15,243 nt of DNA from Chloroflexota bacterium (lineage in GTDB: Bacteria > Chloroflexota > Anaerolineae > Anaerolineales > Anaerolineaceae). The stretch lies in assembly GCA_029265085.1 (NCBI GenBank), contig JAJUJY010000108.1, positions 1 through 15,243 of the forward strand, given 5' to 3'. The number at the start of each line of letters is the position of its first letter. Position 1 is the first letter of the stretch. The notes under the pieces were generated by a model. The model saw only the letters and a list, made by a program, of their open reading frames with translations, was not told the DNA's origin and did not search any database. This document shows, in pieces, positions 1 to 7,009 of the stretch. Made by a program: the position numbers and the translations under genes.

Positions 1-31
1 AAGTCGAACAATTCTTAAAGGAGCATCGCTC

Positions 32-427
32 ATGAAAAAATCTACATTATTAAATTCAGAGATTTCTTACATTGTTTCCACGATGGGTCACACCGATATG
101 CTGGTGATTGGTGATGCGGGTTTACCGATCCCGGAATCGACTGAACGAATTGACCTGGCATTGGTTCGCGGAGTCCCAGGAGCTGTCGAGACCCTTCAAG
201 CAGTGTTATCCGAATTGCAAGTGGAACGGGTTATCCTGGCGAAAGAAACTCAGACGATTAATCCTCAATTTGAGGCGGATGTACGTACCTTACTGCCCGG
301 TGTGAAGGTTGATTTTGTCTCGCATGAAGAACTTAAACGCCTCTCCGCAGATGCTCGTGCGGTGGTGCGTACCGGCGAATGCAAACCGTACGCCAATGTA
401 ATTCTGGTTTCTGGGGTTGCTTTCTAA
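32..427 (+). CDS. rbsD: D-ribose pyranase RbsD
   Basis: RbsD catalyses the conversion between the pyranose and furanose forms of D-ribose in the cytoplasm, supplying the form that ribokinase uses. The 131-residue product is close to the usual length (about 139 in E. coli) and collinear with it as I remember that sequence. It starts MKKSTLLNSEIS, has the catalytic-type His20 in GHTD, the AGLPIP motif, and ends with RTGECKPYANVIL and a GVAF tail. The start is supported by AAGGAG at 18-23, eight bases upstream. It is the first gene seen in the rbs transport operon, and permease 1 follows 19 bases after its stop. A promoter must lie left of the window. Identification is secure. Only the exact sugar (ribose versus a close pentose or allose) is inferred from family membership. 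Confidence 0.96.
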   Translation: MKKSTLLNSEISYIVSTMGHTDMLVIGDAGLPIPESTERIDLALVRGVPGAVETLQAVLSELQVERVILAKETQTINPQFEADVRTLLPGVKVDFVSHEELKRLSADARAVVRTGECKPYANVILVSGVAF

Positions 428-446
428 AGAAAGTGAGACGTAGTCC

Positions 447-1418
447 ATGACTTCTACCAGTCTGCCCACTTCTCCGAAGGGATTTGGCCAACGTGCTTTC
501 CTGCAGCGTTTTGGACTGCTGCTGGTTTTCTTGGTGTTAGGCCTGGTGCTATCACTGCTTTCTGACCGCTTTTTACAGGTAAACAATCTGGTCAATGTGA
601 TGCGCCAGGCCTCCATCAACGGGATCGTCTCAGTGGGGATGACCCTGGTGATATTAACTGGAGGCATTGACCTGAGTGTTGGTTCTGTGTTGGCACTTTC
701 GGCGGTTATTGGGGCAGACCTTATGAAGCAAGGCACACCCATTTTCTTAGCTGTATTGGCATCGTTAAGTATTGGCGCTGGGGTCGGTGTGCTGAATGGG
801 GTCATGATTACAAAGTGGCGCATCCCACCTTTTATCGCCACTCTCGGGACTTTGACAGTGGGACGCGGCCTGACCTTAATGTACACCCAGGGCAAACCGG
901 TGACCAGTTTGCCAGAAAGTTTTCGGTTCATTGGCGCTGGTTCGTTAGGACCAATCCCAATGCCTATTGTGGTGGCTGTAATTACTTTTGTATTGGCGTA
1001 TATTTTGCTTACCCGAACCCGTACCGGTGAATACATTTATATGATTGGGGATAATCCAACGGCTGCACGGTTGGCCGGCATTGGTACAGACCGGATCGTG
1101 ATTCTGGTCTATGCCATAGCTGGGTTGTGTGCTGCTTTAGCTGGATTGGTTTTGATTGCTCGTTTAGATTCAGCCCAACCTGTCATTGGTGTTGGTTATG
1201 AATTCAACGCGATTGCGGCAGTTGTAGTGGGCGGAACCAGTTTTGCGGGCGGAGAAGGTACCCTGATTGGAACGTTATTGGGTGCCTTACTGTTGGAAAC
1301 CCTCAATAATGGTTTGAATCTAATGAATGTCTCATCGCTATGGGAGCAGGTAGTTAAAGGTGTAGTGATTGCCGCTGCGCTCCTATTTTACAAAGCGATC
1401 AATCGATCCTCAAAATGA
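447..1418 (+). CDS. rbsC: Ribose-type ABC transporter permease (first copy)
   Basis: This is an inner-membrane permease of the RbsC/AraH/MglC family (carbohydrate uptake transporter-2), forming the sugar channel. It has 323 residues, the normal length, and is very hydrophobic throughout with multiple membrane spans. The family motif GGIDLSVGSVLALS lies near residues 71-84, followed by the usual KWRIPPFIATLGT segment and the late GGTSFAGGEGTLIGTLLGA loop thought to contact the ATPase. The N-terminal 20 residues are polar and cytoplasmic. Start ATG 447 has only a weak AAAGTGAG ribosome site, so translation may be coupled to rbsD 19 bases upstream. A second, clearly different permease of the same family closes the operon, so this one may work as one half of a heteromeric channel (inference). 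Confidence 0.94.
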   Translation: MTSTSLPTSPKGFGQRAFLQRFGLLLVFLVLGLVLSLLSDRFLQVNNLVNVMRQASINGIVSVGMTLVILTGGIDLSVGSVLALSAVIGADLMKQGTPIFLAVLASLSIGAGVGVLNGVMITKWRIPPFIATLGTLTVGRGLTLMYTQGKPVTSLPESFRFIGAGSLGPIPMPIVVAVITFVLAYILLTRTRTGEYIYMIGDNPTAARLAGIGTDRIVILVYAIAGLCAALAGLVLIARLDSAQPVIGVGYEFNAIAAVVVGGTSFAGGEGTLIGTLLGALLLETLNNGLNLMNVSSLWEQVVKGVVIAAALLFYKAINRSSK

Positions 1419-1519
1419 GGTTGAGAAAGGAGCTGTCCATTTATCAAAAATATTGTCCAACTGTTCGTTCGATCAAACTGTTTCTGGTTCAACAAATTTC
1501 CTAAATATTTGGAGGAGTA

Positions 1520-2446
1520 ATGAAACGCCTTGTGTTGGTTTTGAACGTTTTGTTGGTTGCGATGATGCTTTTGAGCGCCTGTGCTCCAAAAGCTACTGAA
1601 ACTCCTGCCCCCGCTGCTGGGGAAGGGGAAGTTACCCTGGGATTGGTACTGTCCACCCTGAATAACCCGTTCTTTGTGACCTTGCGGGATGGTGCGCAAG
1701 CAGCTGCGGATGCTGCTGGAGCGAAGTTGATTGTAGTGGATGCCCAGGACGATTCCGCCAAGATGACCGCCGGAATCGAAGACTTGATCAATAAGAAAGT
1801 GAATGCACTATTGATCAACCCGACCGACTCGGATGCAGTCGTGCCTTCAATCCAGAAGGCCAACGAAGCAGGTATTCCGGTCTTCACAGTGGATCGCGGC
1901 GCGAACGGTGGAACTGTTGTCAGCCATGTCGCATCCGACAATGTGGCGGGCGGCAAGATGGCTGCTGAATTCCTTTGCAACGCGATTGGTGGCAAGGGGA
2001 ACGTGGTGGAACTGCAGGGAATTGCGGGTTCGTCAGCGGCACGTGACCGCGGCCAGGGATTCAATGATTATATGGCCGCTTCCTGCAAGGATGCCAAGAT
2101 CGTTGCTCAGCAAACCGCGAACTTCAATCGTGATGAAGGTTTGAGCGTTTTCGAGAACATTCTGCAGGCACAGCCTGAAATCGCTGCGGTATTCGCTCAC
2201 AATGACGAAATGATCCTGGGCGCAATCCAGGCGGCAGAAGCTGCCAAACGTGAAGGAATCGTCTTTGTTGGTTTCGATGCTGTGGATGATGCCGTGGCTG
2301 CCGTCAAAAATGGCAAGCTGGCCGCTACTGTGGCCCAACAGCCTGACCTGATGGGCAAACTGGCAGTTGAAGCTGCCATCAAATTCCTTGGTGGTGAAAA
2401 AGTTGAAGCCAGCATTCCGGTTGACCTGTCGCTGGTAACGAAGTAA
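1520..2446 (+). CDS. rbsB: Ribose-binding lipoprotein RbsB
   Basis: This is the substrate-binding component of the importer, tethered outside the membrane. Of its 308 residues, the first 21 form a lipoprotein signal (MKRLVLVLNVLLV..., lipobox LLSAC, lipidated Cys21), followed by a short Thr/Pro/Ala linker to about residue 35. The mature part tracks E. coli RbsB closely: STLNNPFF, NPTDSDAV, VDR, SDNVAGGK, ELQGIAGSSAARDRG, FAHNDEM, GFDAVDDA, LAATVAQQPD and PVDLSLV. Most sugar-contacting positions known from E. coli RbsB (the Asn, Phe-Phe, Asp-Arg, Arg, Asn, Asp and Gln residues) appear kept, so ribose or a near relative is the likely ligand. Its ribosome site GGAGGAG (1511-1517) is the strongest in the operon, which suits a receptor needed in excess. 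A strong hairpin follows the gene. Confidence 0.95.
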   Translation: MKRLVLVLNVLLVAMMLLSACAPKATETPAPAAGEGEVTLGLVLSTLNNPFFVTLRDGAQAAADAAGAKLIVVDAQDDSAKMTAGIEDLINKKVNALLINPTDSDAVVPSIQKANEAGIPVFTVDRGANGGTVVSHVASDNVAGGKMAAEFLCNAIGGKGNVVELQGIAGSSAARDRGQGFNDYMAASCKDAKIVAQQTANFNRDEGLSVFENILQAQPEIAAVFAHNDEMILGAIQAAEAAKREGIVFVGFDAVDDAVAAVKNGKLAATVAQQPDLMGKLAVEAAIKFLGGEKVEASIPVDLSLVTK

Positions 2447-2459
2447 ATTGTTTTTAGAT

Positions 2460-2506
2460 ATTGAGTCTCCGGAGACCGGAGTACGATTTCCGGAGACTCA
2501 ATTTTT
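2460..2506 (+). terminator. Intra-operon hairpin with T-tract (attenuator or 3' stabiliser)
   Basis: Perfect 14-base inverted repeat, ATTGAGTCTCCGGA (2460-2473) and TCCGGAGACTCAAT (2489-2502), with a 15-base loop and a following run of T to 2506. It lies between the rbsB stop and the rbsA start. A competing inner stem, CTCCGG (2467-2472) with CCGGAG (2476-2481), shares bases with the long one. Partial termination or 3'-end protection here would raise RbsB over RbsA and permease 2; that role is inferred. Confidence 0.75.
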
Positions 2507-2515
2507 GGGAGTGCC

Positions 2516-4036
2516 ATGCCAACACCAACTTACCGTCTAAAACTGGAACATATAGTCAAAACCTTTCCTGGGGTACGCGCCGTTCAGGACGTTAGCCTTG
2601 AAGCTTACCCTGGCGAGATCCTCTCGCTGGTAGGGGAGAACGGTGCAGGAAAATCCACTTTGATGAATGTCGTTAATGGGATTTTTCCAGCGGATTCTGG
2701 CCAGATTTATTTAGATGGTGAACCCGTAAGTATTGATTCACCACGACGGGCGTTAGAGCTTGGCATTACGATGATTCACCAAGAATTAGCGCTGATACCG
2801 CAAATGACTGTAGGCCAAAATATATTCCTGGGTCGTGAGCCTCGGTTGAAAATCAGCGCGCTGATCGATTGGAAGAAATTGTATTCAGATGCACAACGGG
2901 AAATGGATTCGTTGGGTATCCAGATACCAGTGCGGGCGCAAATCAGCGATCTTTCGATTGCAGAGCGGCAAATGGTGGAAATTGCAAAAGCTCTTTCCTA
3001 CAATGCTCGCTTAATTGCATTGGATGAGCCAACCAGTGCAATTACTGATAAAGAAGCTGCTGTGCTTTTCAAATTGATGCGCTCTTTGCGCGATCAAGGC
3101 GTGACATTAATTTATATTTCTCACCGGATGGAAGAAGTTTTTGAACTATCTGATCGGATAGCGATCATGCGTGATGGACAATTGGTCCATGTGGCCAGAA
3201 AAAATGAAATTACCCCGGCCGAAGTTGTCCGTCAGATGGTAGGGCGTGAATTGAATGATTTCTTTCCTAAGGTGGATGTGCAGCGTGGCAATTTGGTTTT
3301 GGAAGCCCGCCACCTTAAATCAGGAATAATGCTAAAAGATGCCAGTCTGACTTTGCATGCAGGCGAGATTGTGGGGCTTTCCGGCCTGGTTGGTGCAGGT
3401 CGAACAAACCTGGCGCGAGTGTTGTTTGGGGCAGACCGCCTGGATGGTGGACAAATCTTTTTGAATGGTAAAGAAGTGCAATTGAGATCTCCCCAAGATG
3501 CCATTCGGATTGGAATTGGGTTAGTTACAGAAGACCGAAAAAATGAGGGACTTTTCCTCGGGCAGAGCGTGCGCAGTAATGCGGCCGTTGGTCTGCTGAA
3601 GAGCCTCTCCGTTCTGGGTTTTGTCCAGTATCGAAAGGTCAATGAGTGGGCACAGCAAGTGGTTGAATTTTTGAAAGTACGCACACCCAGCTTGCAGCAG
3701 CGGGTACGCAATCTGTCTGGCGGCAACCAACAAAAGGTAATTATTGCTCGTTGGTTGGCTTTAAATCCAAAGGTGCTGATATTAGATGAACCGACTCGCG
3801 GCGTTGATGTAGGTGCAAAAGCGGAGATTTATGCATTGATGGGTGAATTAGCCAGTAAGGGTGTTGCGATATTAATGATTTCTTCGGAATTGCCGGAAAT
3901 TTTGGGCGTTTCCGACCGGATATTGGTTATGCGCGAAGGCCAGGTGATGGCAGAGTTCAGCCGAGCCGAGGCCACCCAGGATAAGATTATGCAAGCTGCC
4001 ACCGGGCAGTTGGCGGCAAGGGAACAGGCGGCGTAA
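2516..4036 (+). CDS. rbsA: Ribose-type ABC transporter ATP-binding protein RbsA
   Basis: A cytoplasmic ATPase with two fused ABC domains, 506 residues, the standard RbsA/MglA/AraG size. Domain 1 has Walker A GENGAGKST (40-48), the degenerate signature LSIAERQ (from residue 146) and Walker B with LDEPTS (from 169). Domain 2 has a Walker A-like GLVGAGRTN (290-298) in which Arg296 replaces the usual Lys, a full LSGGNQQ signature (400-406) and LILDEPTRG (Asp424-Glu425). A lysine-free second P-loop is normal for this family and suggests one site is catalytically weak. Ribosome site GGGAG lies at 2507-2511, right after the hairpin T-tract. Its stop overlaps the permease 2 start by one base (TAATG), so translation is probably coupled. 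Confidence 0.96.
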   Translation: MPTPTYRLKLEHIVKTFPGVRAVQDVSLEAYPGEILSLVGENGAGKSTLMNVVNGIFPADSGQIYLDGEPVSIDSPRRALELGITMIHQELALIPQMTVGQNIFLGREPRLKISALIDWKKLYSDAQREMDSLGIQIPVRAQISDLSIAERQMVEIAKALSYNARLIALDEPTSAITDKEAAVLFKLMRSLRDQGVTLIYISHRMEEVFELSDRIAIMRDGQLVHVARKNEITPAEVVRQMVGRELNDFFPKVDVQRGNLVLEARHLKSGIMLKDASLTLHAGEIVGLSGLVGAGRTNLARVLFGADRLDGGQIFLNGKEVQLRSPQDAIRIGIGLVTEDRKNEGLFLGQSVRSNAAVGLLKSLSVLGFVQYRKVNEWAQQVVEFLKVRTPSLQQRVRNLSGGNQQKVIIARWLALNPKVLILDEPTRGVDVGAKAEIYALMGELASKGVAILMISSELPEILGVSDRILVMREGQVMAEFSRAEATQDKIMQAATGQLAAREQAA

Positions 4037-5022
4037 TGAATAATAACTCAACTTTTCTTAACCGGTTGAATCAGATTCTTCGCGGCGGCGGCAGTTATGT
4101 GATTTTGCTGCTGATCGTGCTGCTGCTGACGATCTTAAATAGCCAGTTCCTGACAGTTAGTAATTTGCTGACGGTGGCACTGCAAACTTCAATTATTGCG
4201 ATTGTTGCAATCGGAATGACCTATACGATTATCACGGGTGGAATTGACCTTTCAGTCGGGTCCGTTGCTGCTTTCAGCGGAGCACTGGCAGCTGGTTTAG
4301 CGACTCGTAATGGACTGGGTACATATCCTGGCATTTTGATCGGGCTGGCTGCTGGCGCTGGTTTAGGTTTGATTAGCGGTGTGATGATTGTGTATGGGCG
4401 GATTCCACCATTTGTATCTACCCTGGCGATGATGGCTGTGGCTCGCGGGTTAACGCTGGTTTATACCGATGGAAAACCAATTTCTGGATTGGATAAATTT
4501 TTCACCTTCTGGGCAAGTAATGTGGCTGGAATTCCTGTACCGGTGTTGGTGTTACTGGCGGTAGCCATCATTGCTGCGGTATTGTTGAAACAAACTGCTT
4601 TTGGAAATTATATATACGCGATTGGCGGGGGTGAGGAAACTGCCCGGTTAGCTTCTGTCCCGTCTAAAAAGATCAAATTGGGGGTTTACGCATTTTCCGG
4701 GTTTACAGCTGCGATTGCTGGAGTTATCCTGACGGCGCGTCTTTGGTCTGCTCAACCAAACAGCGGCGTTGGTTTGGAATTGGATGCAATTGCGGCGGCA
4801 GTTTTAGGCGGCGCTAGTCTTGCTGGCGGGGTTGGTGGCATTGGGGGAACGATCGCTGGTGCATTCATTATTGGGGTTCTGTCGAATGGTTTAAATTTAT
4901 TAGAAGTACCCTCGTATAACCAACAGGTCATTAAGGGGACGGTATTTATTTTGGCTGTACTGCTTGATTATTTCTTCAAAAGGCAAATACGTGCCAGGAA
5001 AGTTGAAGAAAAGACAGCATAA
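4036..5022 (+). CDS. rbsC: Ribose-type ABC transporter permease (second copy)
   Basis: A second RbsC/AraH-family permease, 328 residues. It shares the family plan with permease 1 but is not a recent duplicate. Compare GGIDLSVGSVAAFSGALAAG here with GGIDLSVGSVLALSAVIGAD there, and YGRIPPFVSTLAMM with KWRIPPFIATLGTL. The late glycine-rich loop (GGASLAGGVGGIGGT) and a basic C-terminal tail (KRQIRARKVEEK) are present. The start codon overlaps the rbsA stop by one base and no separate ribosome site is obvious, indicating coupling to rbsA and matched amounts of the two. It is the last gene of the operon before the terminator. It could pair with permease 1 in a heterodimer, or each could form its own channel with a shared ATPase. 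The sequence alone does not decide this. Confidence 0.94.
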   Translation: MNNNSTFLNRLNQILRGGGSYVILLLIVLLLTILNSQFLTVSNLLTVALQTSIIAIVAIGMTYTIITGGIDLSVGSVAAFSGALAAGLATRNGLGTYPGILIGLAAGAGLGLISGVMIVYGRIPPFVSTLAMMAVARGLTLVYTDGKPISGLDKFFTFWASNVAGIPVPVLVLLAVAIIAAVLLKQTAFGNYIYAIGGGEETARLASVPSKKIKLGVYAFSGFTAAIAGVILTARLWSAQPNSGVGLELDAIAAAVLGGASLAGGVGGIGGTIAGAFIIGVLSNGLNLLEVPSYNQQVIKGTVFILAVLLDYFFKRQIRARKVEEKTA

Positions 5023-5050
5023 ACTGCTGATAAAATTTTTCTGCAATTTC

Positions 5051-5088
5051 AACCGGGTAGGTTGTCTGACCTGCCCGGTTTTATTTTG
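5051..5088 (+). terminator. Intrinsic terminator of the rbs operon
   Basis: A 12-bp stem, AACCGGGTAGGT (5051-5062) with ACCTGCCCGGTT (5069-5080), containing one G-U pair and a 6-base loop, followed by the T-rich tract TTATTTTG. It lies 28 bases after the permease 2 stop and 130 bases before the next gene, a textbook rho-independent terminator closing the operon. Confidence 0.88.
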
Positions 5089-5209
5089 TCAATTATTGCT
5101 CTCCTCAATTTAAGATAAAACAGGTATGAAATTTGCAACCTAAGGACTAGCATATCTTCTGGTTCTGTCATCGTTCCCTAGTATATCAGGGGGAAAAGGC
5201 TGCAAATGT

Positions 5210-6997
5210 ATGGATCAAACCCTTTCTTCACAGCCTGCGCAAAAATTGAAAAGCGGGTCAGCAGGGTCCGGGGTGGTAAAGGTACCCATTCGGGTGAAAA
5301 TTACTTTTCCTTACCTGGTGTTGGCTTTGGCAGTATTGACTGGTGCAGCATACCTTGTGGTGAGGATTGTCTTTGATACGACTCAAGAACGGTTCTCCAA
5401 CCAATTAATTGAGGCTGGCAAATTATCATCCGAATGGATGGTGCGTGAGGAAAACCGGCTGTTAAAATCACTGCGCCTGTTGACCTATACTCAAGGATTA
5501 CCGGAAGCACTTCAGGTCGGGGATGCCGATGGAATTCAAGAGCTGGCTTATGGGATTGTGGCTGGCCAGCAGGAAGAGCATGTTTTATTTCTTGATTCGG
5601 CTGGAAATTTGGTTTTGAGCATCCACCATACAGCCGGTGGAAAATTGGAGGATTACGCCTTTTCTACCGGCGGTGGAGAACGGCTGCTTGGGTACGATTT
5701 TGTGCGTCAGGCGTTGAGCTGCCAGCAGGATCAGAATGGTGATAAGTTTGCCGGATTGATTGGCAGTGGAAATAGGGGAATTTTTTATGTTTCTGGCCCG
5801 GTTGTTTTACCAGATGGCTCTTGCAGCGGGGTTGTGCTGGTGGGGAAATCGCTGGAAACGATGGCCGCCCAACTGCGCAGTGAGTCTTTGGCGCAGGTCA
5901 CTCTTTATAATTCCAGCGGCACACCGGTTGCCTCCACAATTTCTACCCCCCAGCCGATCAATGGTCTGCTGGCAGCTCAAATTAATACTCGCCTGACGCC
6001 GGCTGCCTTCGAGCGCGGGTTAGAAAATGCGCGCAGTTATTCTATGTTTGAAATTAATTACGCAGAATTGATCATTCCGTGGCGCGCCCGCGGTGATGTG
6101 GACCTGGGATTAATGGGCATTTCACTGCCGAAAAATTTTTGGGTGACCACCAGTACCGTGACGCGTATGCAAATTGCTTCGATTGTCATGGCTTTGATTT
6201 TATTAGTGGTAACTGTGGGGGTGATGGTGGCAAACTGGATCACCCTGCCGCTGATGGGATTGGTCCAGGCGTCTTCAAAGGTCGCGGAAGGTGATCTGGA
6301 AGTGCAGGTGCAGCCTCAGGGAAATGATGAGATTGCCTTTTTGACGGAAAATTTCAATCAAATGGTCTCAAATCTGAACCAAACTCGTAAAGACCTGGTT
6401 CAGGCCTACGATGATACGATCATTGGTTGGGGCAAAATGCTGGATCAACGCGACCAGATTACCCAGGGGCATACCCAGCGGGTGATGGACCTGACTCTGC
6501 ACCTTTCGCGCAAGTTGGGGCTGGCTGATGAGGAATTAATCCATATCCGGCGCGGGGCAGCTTTGCATGATATTGGCAAACTGGCCATTCCCGACAGCAT
6601 CCTTAAGAAAAATGGCGGGTTAGATGAGGATGAGTGGGAGGTGATGCGGCTGCATCCGCAGTACGCTTATGAAACCCTGTACCCGATTGAATTTTTACGT
6701 CCGGCATTGGATATTCCCTACTACCATCACGAACGTTGGGACGGCAGCGGCTATCCTTTTGGGCTGGCAGGGGAAGGTATTCCTCTGGCCGCCAGGATTT
6801 TTGCGGTGGTGGACGTTTGGGATGCGATGACCAATGACCGCCCATATCATCGCGGACAAAAACCGCAGAAAGTAATGGAATATATTCGCAGTTATTCCGG
6901 TATTTTGTTTGATCCGCAAGTCGTACAGTGTTTTGTCGAAATGATGCAGGAGCCTGAGCCGCGATATATTACACGCCGCGCAGCTGCTGTTGTGTAA
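5210..6997 (+). CDS. Membrane sensor with HAMP and HD-GYP domain (c-di-GMP phosphodiesterase)
   Basis: HD-GYP proteins hydrolyse cyclic di-GMP, the messenger controlling surface attachment and motility. Domains in order across 595 residues: short cytoplasmic head; membrane span about 32-55; extracytoplasmic sensor about 56-318, Cache- or CHASE4-like by its FLDSAGNLVLS and VVLPDGSCSGVVLVG segments; membrane span about 320-343; HAMP about 342-395; HD-GYP about 400-585. Catalytic motifs are complete: HDIGK with His453-Asp454, and HHERWDGSGYP with the GYP triad at 514-516, so it should be enzymatically active. The start at 5210 is preceded by AAAAGG (5194-5199); an out-of-frame ATG at 5206 is ignored. 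The surface-protein gene begins 12 bases after its stop, so the two are probably one transcript. The ligand of the sensor domain is unknown. Confidence 0.93.
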   Translation: MDQTLSSQPAQKLKSGSAGSGVVKVPIRVKITFPYLVLALAVLTGAAYLVVRIVFDTTQERFSNQLIEAGKLSSEWMVREENRLLKSLRLLTYTQGLPEALQVGDADGIQELAYGIVAGQQEEHVLFLDSAGNLVLSIHHTAGGKLEDYAFSTGGGERLLGYDFVRQALSCQQDQNGDKFAGLIGSGNRGIFYVSGPVVLPDGSCSGVVLVGKSLETMAAQLRSESLAQVTLYNSSGTPVASTISTPQPINGLLAAQINTRLTPAAFERGLENARSYSMFEINYAELIIPWRARGDVDLGLMGISLPKNFWVTTSTVTRMQIASIVMALILLVVTVGVMVANWITLPLMGLVQASSKVAEGDLEVQVQPQGNDEIAFLTENFNQMVSNLNQTRKDLVQAYDDTIIGWGKMLDQRDQITQGHTQRVMDLTLHLSRKLGLADEELIHIRRGAALHDIGKLAIPDSILKKNGGLDEDEWEVMRLHPQYAYETLYPIEFLRPALDIPYYHHERWDGSGYPFGLAGEGIPLAARIFAVVDVWDAMTNDRPYHRGQKPQKVMEYIRSYSGILFDPQVVQCFVEMMQEPEPRYITRRAAAVV

Positions 6998-7009
6998 ACC
7001 TGAAACCCC

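Noticed and set aside
290..1036. Minus-strand open frame opposite rbsD and permease 1
   Set aside because: It overlaps two secure genes, and its Pro/Thr/Arg-rich product resembles no family. It is a shadow frame.
1439..1504. A 21-codon frame starting with ATT after an AAAGGAG sequence between permease 1 and rbsB
   Set aside because: The start codon is very rare and the sequence has no leader-peptide features. The AAAGGAG may be chance in a 101-base gap.
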